Assembly: GCF_004000235.1 (NCBI RefSeq)
Contig: NZ_RCIO01000003.1
Span: 310,373 to 374,372, forward strand
Source: Mesorhizobium sp. Z1-4
Lineage (GTDB): Bacteria; Pseudomonadota; Alphaproteobacteria; Rhizobiales; Rhizobiaceae
DNA length: 64,000 nucleotides
Direction of reading: 5' to 3'
Positions 27,887 to 36,710 of this stretch are shown here, one piece after another. Position 1 is the stretch's first letter. Every line of letters starts with the position of its first letter. Position numbers and translations under genes: made by a program. A model generated the notes under the pieces. The model worked only from the letters and a program-made list of their open reading frames with translations, searched no databases and was not told the origin of the DNA.

Positions 27887-29977
27887 GTGACAATCCCCCA
27901 AGACTATACCAACCGCGTTTATGCCGGCGTCCTCGGCAAGATGATCGGGGTCTATATCGGCCGCCCGTTTGAGAACTGGCGATATCGCGACATTCTCGAA
28001 AAGCTGGGGCCGATCACCTACTACGTGCACGAGCAGCTGGGTGACCCGCTTGTCGTTACGGATGATGACCTTGCCGGTACATTCACCTTTCCGAGGGCGC
28101 TGGATGACTATTGCTGTTCGCCTGATCTTCCGGCCGAAGATATCGGCCGCTCCTGGCTGAACTACATAATCGAGGAGCGGTCGATACTGTGGTGGGGAGG
28201 AGCGGGCAATTCGACCGAACATACGGCATGGCTCAACCTCGCACGCGGGATACCGGCGCCGAAATCGGGTTCGATCGAGGTGAACGGCAGAACGATGGCC
28301 GAGCAGATCGGAGCTCAGATATTTATCGACGGCTGGGCCCTGGTCTCTCCAGGCCAGCCAGCTCAGGCGGCCAAACTCGCGCGCGCCTCCGCCTCGGTCA
28401 GCCATGATGGCGAGGCGGTCAACGCAGCCGTGCTGTGGGCGGCCATGGAGGCCGAAGCATTCGTCAGCAGCGACGTGAACCACCTCATCGATACCGGACT
28501 ATCCTTCATTCCCGACGATTGCCTGATCGCCAAGCTGATAACCGACGTCAGGTCATGGGCCGCGACCGACAATGACTGGGAAGCGACGCGCCAGAAGATC
28601 GAGGACAATTACGGCTACGACAAATATCCCGGCAATTGCCATGTGGTGCCCAATCATGCGCTGATGATCATGGCGATCCTGCATGCGCCGGACGATTTTC
28701 AGCGCGCACAGATGATCGTCAACACTTCCGGCTGGGACACCGACTGCAACGCAGGCAATGTAGGATGCCTGCAGGGTATCATGCTGGGGCTCGAGGGGCT
28801 GGAGGCAGGACCTGACTGGCGCGGCCCGGTCGCCGACCGTCTCTACATTTCGACGGCCGACGGGGGCCGTTCGGTTACCGACGCAGTGGAGGTTTCGTTG
28901 TGGCTGGCAGGTCTTGGCCGCAGGCTTGCCGGCGAAAAGCCCCAGGCGCCGGCGAAGGCGGGAGCGCGGTTTCACTTTTCGCTACCCGGTTCGGTACAGG
29001 GATTCCGTCCGCAAACGGGCCGCGCGGCGGTCGAGGATCTGCGCGTCTCGGGAACGGGCGAGGCTCTGGCTGTCGATTTTGCTGCCCTTGCGTCGGGCCG
29101 CGAAGCCGCCGTTACCTCACCGGTTTTCATGCCGCGCGACGTCACCCGCATGCGCACCTACGATCTGATGGCAAGTCCGCGGCTTCATGCGGGACAGAGG
29201 CTTTACGCGGTGGTGACCGCGGATGATGCCAACAGCGCAGCGGTGGAGGCGAGGCTGCGCATCCGGCATTACGATGAAAATGACGGGCTGGAAGACGTCG
29301 ATATGCCGGACGCTATTTATCTTGCGCCCGGAAAATCCGCGAAACTGGAATGGACAGTGCCGGAGACCGGTTATCAGCCGATTGCGGAAACCGGGGTCGT
29401 TTTTACCGCCGCGCAGGGACGAAGCGATGGCCGCGTGCTGGTCGAAAAGCTCGGCTGGGACGGTTGTCCGGATGTGACCTTCAAGCGGCCCGGCGGCGCG
29501 GGCGACTTTTGGCGGCGGGCCTGGGTCAAAAATGCTCACATATTCTCACGCCACTTTCCGCAGGATTTCAGGATCAGCCAGAACCGGGGCGAGGGCCTGA
29601 TCATGCAGGGTACGGCCGACTGGAAAGACTATGCCGTCGAGGCCGACCTGATGCTGCATCTCGGCGACCATGGCGGACTGGTCCTGCGCGGCAACGGGCA
29701 GCGCCGCTACTATGCCGCACGCCTGACACGGGCGGGTGAGTTGCAGATCGTCAGGCGCAAGGACGAGCAGGAGACCGTTCTGGCTTCCACTGCACTCGAC
29801 ATCGGGTTCGAGACGGCTTTCACCTTGGCCGCAACCGTGACGGGCGACTGCATCGCAGTCGCGGTCGGCGACACGAAACTGGAGGCGCGGGACGATAGCT
29901 ACAGCGGAGGCGCCGTGGGCCTGATCGTGCACGAGGGGGCACTTTCGGCCACCCGCATTCGCGTCAAGCCGGCTTGA
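27887..29977 (+). CDS. ADP-ribosylglycohydrolase-family protein with C-terminal beta-sandwich-like domain
   Basis: A 696-residue protein starting at GTG six bases after AAGGAG; the frame is open further upstream, but that part shadows the permease. Residues 1 to about 345 form a DraG-type domain: GVLGKMIGVYIGRP, a TDDD metal motif at 58-61 and SGWDTDCNAGNVG near 285. A middle section of unknown fold follows. The last 190 residues (from about 510) resemble a concanavalin/DUF1080-like sandwich (WKDYAVEADLMLHLGDHGGL, YYAARLTRAGELQIV). There is no signal peptide, so it is cytoplasmic. Inside a sugar ABC operon, cleavage of an imported N- or O-glycoside is more likely than protein de-ADP-ribosylation. 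Confidence 0.8.
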   Translation: MTIPQDYTNRVYAGVLGKMIGVYIGRPFENWRYRDILEKLGPITYYVHEQLGDPLVVTDDDLAGTFTFPRALDDYCCSPDLPAEDIGRSWLNYIIEERSILWWGGAGNSTEHTAWLNLARGIPAPKSGSIEVNGRTMAEQIGAQIFIDGWALVSPGQPAQAAKLARASASVSHDGEAVNAAVLWAAMEAEAFVSSDVNHLIDTGLSFIPDDCLIAKLITDVRSWAATDNDWEATRQKIEDNYGYDKYPGNCHVVPNHALMIMAILHAPDDFQRAQMIVNTSGWDTDCNAGNVGCLQGIMLGLEGLEAGPDWRGPVADRLYISTADGGRSVTDAVEVSLWLAGLGRRLAGEKPQAPAKAGARFHFSLPGSVQGFRPQTGRAAVEDLRVSGTGEALAVDFAALASGREAAVTSPVFMPRDVTRMRTYDLMASPRLHAGQRLYAVVTADDANSAAVEARLRIRHYDENDGLEDVDMPDAIYLAPGKSAKLEWTVPETGYQPIAETGVVFTAAQGRSDGRVLVEKLGWDGCPDVTFKRPGGAGDFWRRAWVKNAHIFSRHFPQDFRISQNRGEGLIMQGTADWKDYAVEADLMLHLGDHGGLVLRGNGQRRYYAARLTRAGELQIVRRKDEQETVLASTALDIGFETAFTLAATVTGDCIAVAVGDTKLEARDDSYSGGAVGLIVHEGALSATRIRVKPA

Positions 29978-29988
29978 GGGGACAGTCC

Positions 29989-31047
29989 ATGGCAGGCGTT
30001 ACAATCCGAAAAGTCGCAAAGAACTACGGCAGCGTAGAGGTCATCCATGGCATCGACGCGGATATCGCCGATGGCGAGATGGTTGTGCTTGTGGGGCCGT
30101 CGGGCTGCGGCAAGTCCACGCTGCTGCGCATGATAGCAGGGCTTGAAAGTATCAGCGGCGGCACGATCTCGATCGGCGGAAAGATCGTCAACAGTCTGCC
30201 GCCGAAAGAGCGCGATGTGTCCATGGTGTTCCAGAACTATGCGCTTTATCCGCATATGACGGTGGAAGAGAACATGGCCTTTTCCCTCACCCTGGCGGGT
30301 GCCGGCAAGGAAGAAAAGGCACGCAAGGTTCATGAAGCCGCCGAGATACTCGGCCTGACGGCGCTGCTGAAACGCAAGCCGCGGGCATTGTCGGGCGGGC
30401 AGCGCCAGCGGGTTGCCATGGGGCGCTCCATCGTTCGCAATCCGCAAGTATTCCTCTTCGACGAACCGCTGTCGAACCTTGATGCAAAGCTGCGGGTGCA
30501 GATGCGCGGCGAAATCAAATCTCTGCATAGGCGCCTCGGGACCACGATGGTCTACGTCACCCATGATCAGGTCGAAGCCATGACGATGGCAGACCGCATC
30601 GTTGTCATGAACAATGGCGTGATCGAGCAGATTGGCGCGCCACTTGAAATTTACGACCGGCCGGCGAACGTTTTTGTCGCGCAGTTCATAGGCTCGCCGG
30701 CGATGAACCTGTTTCTGGCGCGTGTGCGATCCGGCGCTTTCGTTCTCGAAGACGGCCTTGCGACGGGTATCAGTGCGCCAGCCGGACTGGCCGAAGGGCA
30801 CAAGGTCACGATCGGCATAAGGCCGGAGGAGATCGGGGTCACGGCCGATGGGCAGCTGGTTGGAACGGTGGAAAATATCGAACCCACCGGGTCCGAGACA
30901 TTTGTGGAAATACGCTTCGGTGGACAAACGGTTTCGGTTGTACTGCGCGAGCGGCCGGCATTCGGCATCGGGGCGCAACAGGCTCTCGTCCTGGCCAAAG
31001 GCGCGGTGCATATATTCGATCGTGAGACCGGCGCCAGGCTGGATTGA
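29989..31047 (+). CDS. Sugar ABC transporter ATP-binding protein (UgpC/MsmK-like)
   Basis: A 352-residue ATPase with Walker A GPSGCGKST, VFQNYALYPHMTVEEN, signature LSGGQRQRVAMGRSIVR, Walker B FLFDEPLSNLDA, and YVTHDQVEAMTMADRIVVM. The C-terminal regulatory domain (TIGIRPEEIGV) is that of carbohydrate importers. ATG at 29989 follows a GAGGGG ribosome site; an in-frame TTG 15 bases earlier is less likely. It is the last gene of the LacI operon and convergent with the DeoR gene. Confidence 0.94.
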   Translation: MAGVTIRKVAKNYGSVEVIHGIDADIADGEMVVLVGPSGCGKSTLLRMIAGLESISGGTISIGGKIVNSLPPKERDVSMVFQNYALYPHMTVEENMAFSLTLAGAGKEEKARKVHEAAEILGLTALLKRKPRALSGGQRQRVAMGRSIVRNPQVFLFDEPLSNLDAKLRVQMRGEIKSLHRRLGTTMVYVTHDQVEAMTMADRIVVMNNGVIEQIGAPLEIYDRPANVFVAQFIGSPAMNLFLARVRSGAFVLEDGLATGISAPAGLAEGHKVTIGIRPEEIGVTADGQLVGTVENIEPTGSETFVEIRFGGQTVSVVLRERPAFGIGAQQALVLAKGAVHIFDRETGARLD

Positions 31048-31075
31048 CGGTAGGGCGCCAATGCGACTGCGGCGT

Positions 31076-31957
31076 CTATCTGGCTGCCGATCCCCTCGAC
31101 GAGGCGACAATAAGCCTTGCGCCGGCGGCGGCTATTGCCTGCGCGAGCTGATCATCGGGTGCATTGTCCGTTACGATGACATCGCATCTTTCGAGCGGGG
31201 CTATTCGCGACAGCGCCCGCCGGCCGAACTTGCTGGCATCGCATAACACAACGACCTGTCCGGCATTCTCCATGAAGGCCCGTTTGACCTCGGTATCTTC
31301 GGGCGAATAGTCGTAGAAACCGTCGGCATCCAGACCGGAGACGCCGACGAAGACGCGATCGAGGAAATGGCTTTTGATTGCCGCAACCGCCTGCGGACCG
31401 AATACCGAAAACTCAGGGCTGCGGATTTGCCCGGCGACCGTGTAGACGGTGCCATTGCCTTCCGCCAGCCGCATGGCGACGCGGAGGTTGTTCGTCAGAA
31501 CCCGTATGTCGCGCCGTGCCGCAAGCACTTCCGCTAACGCGAGGACCGAGGTTCCGACGTCCAGCCCGATCGATTCGCTGGGCCCGACCAATGCGGCAGC
31601 TGTCCGCGCGATCCAGTTCTTCTGGTCCTCGTTGTCCCGGCGCCGCAGGTCAAACTCAGGCTCGACGCTATCGGTCACGCCCTGTGCCGTTCCCACCGCG
31701 ACCGCACCGCCATGGGTGCGCTCCAGAAGCCCCCGCTGGTCCATGACCGTCAGGTCGCGCCGCACCGTCATTGTCGAGACGCCGAACTCCTCGGCAAGCT
31801 CGGCTATGGAGGCAAAACCCTTCCTGTCGAATATCGCCAATATTCGGGCCTGGCGCAAAGACGCCGGCAGCTTTTCACGCCCGGCGGCGTGCGGGCGTCG
31901 TAGTGTGACGTTGGTCTTTGGCAAGACCTTTTCCTTATTGTTCCCCGAATCCACCAT
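31076..31957 (-). CDS. DeoR-family transcriptional regulator
   Basis: A 293-residue regulator with an unusually long polar N terminus, then the DeoR helix-turn-helix (RQARILAIFDRKGFASIAEL and VSTMTVRRDLTVMDQRGLL, residues about 36-80). The sugar-phosphate-responsive DeoRC domain follows (SIGLDVGTSVLALAEVLAAR, DGFYDYSPEDTEVKRAF). It is third in a leftward set after an SDR and an FGGY kinase, whose phosphorylated product is a plausible inducer. TGTT-repeat sites at 34437-34460 and 35397-35422 are candidate operators. Confidence 0.92.
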   Translation of the reverse strand: MVDSGNNKEKVLPKTNVTLRRPHAAGREKLPASLRQARILAIFDRKGFASIAELAEEFGVSTMTVRRDLTVMDQRGLLERTHGGAVAVGTAQGVTDSVEPEFDLRRRDNEDQKNWIARTAAALVGPSESIGLDVGTSVLALAEVLAARRDIRVLTNNLRVAMRLAEGNGTVYTVAGQIRSPEFSVFGPQAVAAIKSHFLDRVFVGVSGLDADGFYDYSPEDTEVKRAFMENAGQVVVLCDASKFGRRALSRIAPLERCDVIVTDNAPDDQLAQAIAAAGARLIVASSRGSAAR

Positions 31958-32030
31958 TTATCGCACATGAATGGCGCGCATAGGAAGTTGGCCGTATGCG
32001 CGCGTTGGCTTCGCCCGCTGGCGGGTTCCT

Positions 32031-33527
32031 TTAGCCGTTGTGCTCTTGAAACCAGGGTCGCAGCTGTGTGTAGAGACCCCTGTATTTCAGATAGCCGCTT
32101 TCATAGGCAGCATGCGCTGCGGACGATGGCTCGATGCGGTCGCCATGCGGCGACAGGGTTGCCAGACCGCTCCAGTCGTCCACAAGGCGCGTACCGAACG
32201 CGGCGACGAATGCAGCTCCGAGAGAAGAGCCATAGTGGTTGTTCAGCAATTGCACAGGCTGGCCCAGAACATCGGCCATGATTTGCATCCATAGCCGGCT
32301 TTTGGTGCCTCCGTCAGAGGCGAAGAAACGTGTCGGCGCATAGCCGATTCCGTTCAGCACCTCGATATGATGTTTGAAGCCGTAGGCAACCGCTTCCAGC
32401 AATGCGCGCCAGACATGGCCGCGGCCGTGATTGAGCGAGAAGCCGACAAAGCTGCCGCGGGCAAGCGGGTCGTGAATCGGGGTCTTTTCGCCGAGGAAAT
32501 AGGGCAGGCAGACGAGCCCGTCGGAACCGGCGGGAACGGCCGCGGCAAGTTCATCCATGCTTGCGTGAGGCCTGGAACCGGCCTCGTTGTGCGCAATCAG
32601 CGTTGTCATCCAATTAAGTGCAGACCCGGAGGCAACCATGCAGCCATTGGGAGCGTAAAGGCCCGGAACGAGATGGTAATCCAGATACAGCCTGTGGTCG
32701 GGCAGGGCGCGGTCCGATGCGACCACGATGTCACCCGCGCCGCCGAATTTGAGCAGAACATCGCCCGGCTTTACGATGCCGGCGCCGAGCGCGGAGACGA
32801 TGTGGTCGGCGGCCCCTCCCATAACCGGCGTTCCTTCGGCGAGGCCGGTTTGTGCGGCAGCTTCGGCGTTCACATGGCCGATTATTTCATGCGAGACAGA
32901 CCGCTGCGGCACTGCCTGACGCGGGACGCCGGCGAGCGCAACGAGGTCGTCGGCGATCGCGCCTTCGGCGAGATCAGTGAAACCGGCTTCGAGAGCCCAG
33001 TTCTGCTCGGCTGCCCGCACGCCGCAAAGCCGCATATTGATGTAGTCGTAAGAGCCGAAAACAGTTGCTATGCGCGCAAAAATTTCGGGTTCGTGGCGCG
33101 CGATCCATCGCAGCTTGGCTGCAACAAGCTGTTGGTTGATGCCGTTTCCGGTTCGCCTCAAAAATGCGTCTTCGTCGAGTTCCCGCCGAAGCTCCTCCAC
33201 CTCGCGGCCGCAGCGGCCATCGCTTTGCTGAATGGAAGGGCGAAGTACGTTTTTTTCAGCGTCGAGCAGCACAACTGCCGGCAGCATGCCGGTCACGCAG
33301 ATGCCCGCAATGCGCTGCGCATCGATATTGGATGTCAGTTCCCTGAGTATGGATTTGGCGTTTTCCCACCATTGCAGCGGGTCTTCTTCCGCCCAACCCG
33401 CGTGCCGTGACACCAGATCGACCGGCATGCTAGCCACTGCCAGAACTTCGTCGGGCATGCGCGCCGCAAGGCCGATGGTTGAAGTGGTGCCTATGTCGAG
33501 GCCAATGACGATGTCACGTGCGGTCAA
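32031..33527 (-). CDS. FGGY-family carbohydrate kinase (xylulokinase-like)
   Basis: A 498-residue sugar kinase with the ATP/actin fold: VIGLDIGTTSTIGLAA at the N terminus, GGAADHIVSALGAG in the middle and FFASDGGTKSRLWMQIMADVLGQP near residue 400. Q-K type xylulokinase features and WAEEDPLQWW are present. It phosphorylates a pentulose, pentitol or similar polyol; the substrate cannot be fixed from sequence. It lies between an SDR and a DeoR regulator on the same strand, consistent with oxidation of a polyol followed by phosphorylation. Confidence 0.9.
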   Translation of the reverse strand: MTARDIVIGLDIGTTSTIGLAARMPDEVLAVASMPVDLVSRHAGWAEEDPLQWWENAKSILRELTSNIDAQRIAGICVTGMLPAVVLLDAEKNVLRPSIQQSDGRCGREVEELRRELDEDAFLRRTGNGINQQLVAAKLRWIARHEPEIFARIATVFGSYDYINMRLCGVRAAEQNWALEAGFTDLAEGAIADDLVALAGVPRQAVPQRSVSHEIIGHVNAEAAAQTGLAEGTPVMGGAADHIVSALGAGIVKPGDVLLKFGGAGDIVVASDRALPDHRLYLDYHLVPGLYAPNGCMVASGSALNWMTTLIAHNEAGSRPHASMDELAAAVPAGSDGLVCLPYFLGEKTPIHDPLARGSFVGFSLNHGRGHVWRALLEAVAYGFKHHIEVLNGIGYAPTRFFASDGGTKSRLWMQIMADVLGQPVQLLNNHYGSSLGAAFVAAFGTRLVDDWSGLATLSPHGDRIEPSSAAHAAYESGYLKYRGLYTQLRPWFQEHNG

Positions 33528-33573
33528 TGCTTCTATCCAAGTGATGCAGGGCGAGGGGCGTTCGGTAGGGCGG

Positions 33574-34368
33574 CTAGCCCATATAGACGCCGCCAGTCAC
33601 GTTTATGCCCTGACCGGTCATAAAACGGGCTGCGTCGGAGCAAAGGAAAACAACCACTCCGGCGACGTCTTCGGGTGTTTCGATGCGACCGAGCGGCGTC
33701 TGCGAGACATAGTCTTCCAGAACCTGCTCCGGCGTCAGGCCGCGCAGTTGCGATTCCCATTCGACTTCGCGGGACTGCATTCCGGTTTTGACGAACCCGG
33801 GGCACACGGCATTGACCCGGATTCCGTCAGGTGCCAACTCACGCGCAAGGGCCTGAGTCCAGCCGAGCACGGCGAATTTCGACGCGGAATAATGAGCAAG
33901 AAGCGGGGCGCCGACCTTTGCGGCCAACGAAGCGGTGTTGACGATCACGCCCTTGTTGCGGGTCGCAAGAAAATGACGCGATGCGAGCTGGTTGGTCAGG
34001 AACACGCCGCGCGTGTTGACGTTGAAATTGAAATCCCACTCTTCGTCGGTCAGGTCGACCGTCCGGTTCATGGTTGAAACGCCGGCATTGGCGATAAGCA
34101 GGTCGTAGCCGCCCCATGCCGCTTCAATCTGCTGGAAACCCGTGGCAACGGAATCGCGGTTCGTAACATCGATTTCGAGCCCGATATGGCCCTCGCCCAG
34201 ATCGGCTGCCGCGGCGGTGGCGCCTTTGAGGGAGATGTCGGAAAGCGCCACCTGGACCCCATGCAAGGATAGGGATCTGGCGATAGCCAGCCCAATACCG
34301 CCGGCGCCGCCTGTCACGATTGCGCGCTTGCCCTCAAGATCGGCCGCGATGCGGTCTCGTCCCGTCAT
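33574..34368 (-). CDS. Short-chain dehydrogenase/reductase (sugar/polyol type)
   Basis: A 264-residue SDR with TGGAGGIGLAIA, the NAGVS turn, a TASLAAKVGAP catalytic serine region and YSASK. It also has VNAVCPGFVKTGM and the usual GQGINVTGG end. The shorter start (MTGRDRIAADLEG) is chosen because an AGGACA ribosome site precedes it; 45 further in-frame residues upstream look non-coding. First gene of the leftward SDR-kinase-DeoR set, divergent from the BtpA-like gene. The substrate is inferred to be a polyol or ketose. Confidence 0.88.
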   Translation of the reverse strand: MTGRDRIAADLEGKRAIVTGGAGGIGLAIARSLSLHGVQVALSDISLKGATAAAADLGEGHIGLEIDVTNRDSVATGFQQIEAAWGGYDLLIANAGVSTMNRTVDLTDEEWDFNFNVNTRGVFLTNQLASRHFLATRNKGVIVNTASLAAKVGAPLLAHYSASKFAVLGWTQALARELAPDGIRVNAVCPGFVKTGMQSREVEWESQLRGLTPEQVLEDYVSQTPLGRIETPEDVAGVVVFLCSDAARFMTGQGINVTGGVYMG

Positions 34369-34436
34369 GACTGTCCTTTCGTAATGCGTTGCCGGCACGT
34401 TACGCACAGATGGCATTGTTAGGCAATGGTTCTTTA

Positions 34437-34460
34437 TGTTGCTTTGTGTTCGAATCTGTT
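34437..34460. promoter_or_regulatory. TGTT direct repeats at 10-base spacing, candidate DeoR operator
   Basis: Three TGTT tetramers start at 34437, 34447 and 34457, each one helical turn apart, in the AT-rich part of the divergent region between the SDR and BtpA-like genes. DeoR-family proteins commonly bind such direct repeats. A related site occurs at 35397-35422. Confidence 0.5.
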
Positions 34461-34532
34461 GAATAACATGTCCTGCCGCCGCCGCTTGGCGAGACGTGCG
34501 CATTTCGGGTTTCCAGAGACGGAGTCAATTGA

Positions 34533-35333
34533 ATGGTTTTCGATTTTTTTGAGGGGCGCAAGAAGGTCATCGTTGCGATGATTCATGTGGGTGCTCTGCC
34601 GGGGACCCCGCTCTACGATGCCGACGGCGGCATGCAGGCCCTCATTGACGGCGCGCGCTCGGATGCCGAGAAGCTGAAGGCTGCTGGCGTCGACGCGGTC
34701 ATGTTCGGCAATGAGAACGACCGCCCCTATGTTTTCAAGGCGCCGCCCCAGGGAATCGCAGCCTTCACCACCGTCATCAATGCGGTGACGCGGGATCTCG
34801 GCCTGCCATTCGGCGTCAATTATCTTTGGGACCCGGTCGCGAGCACCGCGATCGGTGCCTCGGTTGGCGCGAATTTCGTGCGCGAGATTTTTACCGGCCT
34901 GTTTGCATCGGATATGGGCCTCTGGGAGCCGAGCGCTGCCAAGGCGGCGGAGTTGCGGCGCAATCTCGGCCGCCAGGACATGAAGATGCTTTTCAACATC
35001 AATGCCGAATTCGCGCATTCGCTTGACCAGCGCCCGATCGCACTGCGCGCCAAGAGCGCGGTCTTCTCATCGCTTGCCGACGCCATTCTCGTGTCCGGCC
35101 CGGTGACCGGCCAGCCGGCCGATCATTCCGATCTGAGCAAGGTGAAAGAGGCGCTTCCCGACACTCCGGTGTTCGCCAATACCGGCGTCAATATCGACTC
35201 GGTGGGCGACGTTCTCGCTGTCGCCGACGGCGCGATTGTGGGCTCGCATTTCAAATATGACGGCGACACCTGGAAGAGTGTGGATGCCGACCGGGCCCGC
35301 CGCTTCATGGACAAGGTCAACGCGCTGCGGTGA
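34533..35333 (+). CDS. BtpA/SgcQ-family protein
   Basis: A 266-residue TIM-barrel-like protein with KVIVAMIHVGALPGTPLYD at the N terminus, LPFGVNYLWDPVASTAIGAS, and SGPVTGQPADHSDL. VFANTGVN and IVGSHFKYDGDTW lie near the C terminus, all typical of the BtpA/SgcQ family. SgcQ sits in a sugar-uptake cluster in E. coli, while BtpA is linked to photosystem I in cyanobacteria; the enzymatic role of the family is not settled. Its place beside the kinase, SDR and DeoR regulator supports a sugar-catabolic function. Confidence 0.88.
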   Translation: MVFDFFEGRKKVIVAMIHVGALPGTPLYDADGGMQALIDGARSDAEKLKAAGVDAVMFGNENDRPYVFKAPPQGIAAFTTVINAVTRDLGLPFGVNYLWDPVASTAIGASVGANFVREIFTGLFASDMGLWEPSAAKAAELRRNLGRQDMKMLFNINAEFAHSLDQRPIALRAKSAVFSSLADAILVSGPVTGQPADHSDLSKVKEALPDTPVFANTGVNIDSVGDVLAVADGAIVGSHFKYDGDTWKSVDADRARRFMDKVNALR

Positions 35334-35386
35334 GCGGACTTTCTGCATCTCGGCTCGATATGGAGTGAAGAAGAGTCGGATCGTAG

Positions 35387-35422
35387 TGGACGAGTATGTT
35401 CGAATTGCAACATAATCGAACA
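35387..35422 (+). promoter_or_regulatory. Promoter of the second TRAP operon with TGTT/AACA operator
   Basis: TGGACG (35387-35392) and CATAAT (35411-35416) form a possible -35/-10 pair with 18-base spacing. Overlapping it are TGTT at 35397 and AACA at 35409 and 35419. The latter two read on the other strand as TGTT repeats again 10 bases apart, with the shared core TGTTCGA. The same DeoR protein may act here and at 34437-34460. Confidence 0.4.
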
Positions 35423-35427
35423 ACCTG

Positions 35428-35451
35428 CCGCCGGACGGTTTGGTCCGGCGG
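35428..35451 (+). promoter_or_regulatory. Stem-loop in the leader of the second TRAP operon
   Basis: A perfect 9-base stem (CCGCCGGAC / GTCCGGCGG) with 6-base loop, just downstream of the candidate promoter and about 155 bases before the DctP-like ATG. It could be the terminator of the BtpA-like gene, although it lacks a T-run, or a stabilising 5' leader structure. The rest of the 273-base gap shows nothing else. Confidence 0.5.
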
Positions 35452-35606
35452 TCAGTACGGGAGGAACTGACCGAACATGACTGAGCCTTAATGCATATGC
35501 GGCCGACCGCTGCGGCATCAAAGACCGATGCCGGGCCGCAGCCGCTTGATCGCCTCGTCCGTGCCGCGGACCGAATAAAACGAACTCATCTGCCGAGGAG
35601 CAGCCC

Positions 35607-36638
35607 ATGACTTTCCCCAAATTTTCCGCCGCGTTTGCGGCGCTTGCGCTGACGCTTTCGCCCGCCAGCGCACAGCAGATATCCTGGCTCAGCCAGTCGC
35701 AGTCGCTGAGTGCTCAATATCCGATCGAGCTCGCGGCGATCGAAAAGATCAATGCCGACGGCTTCAATGTGCTTCGCAATGAATTTCAGGCGCTTGGCAT
35801 CAGCATGGCCGATGGTCTGCGTCTCGTGCGTGAAGGCACCTTCAATCTGGCTTCGATCCAGGTCGGTCTTGTTGCCGGCGACGATCCCTTCCTTGAGGGC
35901 ATCGACCTTATCGGGGTTTCCACCAATATGGATGATCTCGACAGCGCGGTAACCGCGTATCGGGAAGTCTTCGACAGCCGTTTGCAGGAACGTTTCGGCG
36001 TCAAGGCGCTGGCTGTCTGGCCGTTCGGCGGGCAAATGTTCTTCTGCAACGAACCGCTCTCGACGCTCGACGATCTCGCGGGCCTGAAAGTGCGTTCGTT
36101 CACGGCATCGATGTCATCGCTCATCGAGAGGCTGGGTGCCACGCCGATCACGCTTGCATTTCCGGAAGTGTATCCGGCGCTGCAGCGCGGGGTTGCATCC
36201 TGCGGCGTGACATCCGCCACCTCTGCGAACACCGGCAAATGGCCGGAGGTTACAACGCATCTTCTGCCTCTGGCGGTGTCCGGCGCAGTTCAGGCGCATG
36301 TCGTCAACCTGGACTGGTGGAACGGCCTTGAGGAGGACCGGCGCGCGCAGCTAGAGGAAGAGTTCAAGGCGATGGAAGCCGCATTGTGGCAGCTTGCACG
36401 CGACACGGATGCCCTGGCGATCTCCTGCACGACCGGCGGCGCATGCGACAGCGAGATCTACCAGTCCTATGACCTGAAACTCGTGGATGTAAGCGAAGCG
36501 GACCTTGCCAAGCTTCAGGAGATCACCACCGATGTGATCGTTGGCGATTGGGTTTCGCGCTGCGAACGCACATATCCCGAGTGCGGCAAAGTCTGGTACG
36601 AGACGATCGGCGCGGCGCGGGGCTTCACCGCACCCTGA
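35607..36638 (+). CDS. TRAP transporter substrate-binding protein (DctP-like), second system
   Basis: A 343-residue periplasmic protein with signal peptide ending SPASAQQ. The TRAP pattern includes DLAGLKVRSFTASMSSLIERLGATPITLAFPEVYPALQRG, with the ligand-binding arginine in KVRSF, and VNLDWWNGL. Several cysteines in the C-terminal half (ISCTTGGACDSEIY, SRCERTYPECGKVW) suggest two disulfides, which is unusual for the family. It leads an operon with both permeases, an amidohydrolase and an Asp/Glu-racemase-like enzyme, pointing to an acid or amide ligand. Confidence 0.92.
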   Translation: MTFPKFSAAFAALALTLSPASAQQISWLSQSQSLSAQYPIELAAIEKINADGFNVLRNEFQALGISMADGLRLVREGTFNLASIQVGLVAGDDPFLEGIDLIGVSTNMDDLDSAVTAYREVFDSRLQERFGVKALAVWPFGGQMFFCNEPLSTLDDLAGLKVRSFTASMSSLIERLGATPITLAFPEVYPALQRGVASCGVTSATSANTGKWPEVTTHLLPLAVSGAVQAHVVNLDWWNGLEEDRRAQLEEEFKAMEAALWQLARDTDALAISCTTGGACDSEIYQSYDLKLVDVSEADLAKLQEITTDVIVGDWVSRCERTYPECGKVWYETIGAARGFTAP

Positions 36639-36655
36639 CGACTTCATCCAGCTCG

Positions 36656-36682
36656 GACGTTCGCGCGGGCTGCGCGGACGTC
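36656..36682 (+). promoter_or_regulatory. Intercistronic stem-loop after the binding-protein gene
   Basis: An 11-base stem (GACGTTCGCGC / GCGCGGACGTC, one G-U pair in RNA) with a 5-base loop, 17 bases after the DctP-like stop and immediately before the GGAGGAGG ribosome site of the next gene. It matches the hairpins after other binding-protein genes in this window. Confidence 0.7.
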
Positions 36683-36710
36683 TCGCCTGGAGGAGGCGCC
36701 GCTGTCATTG

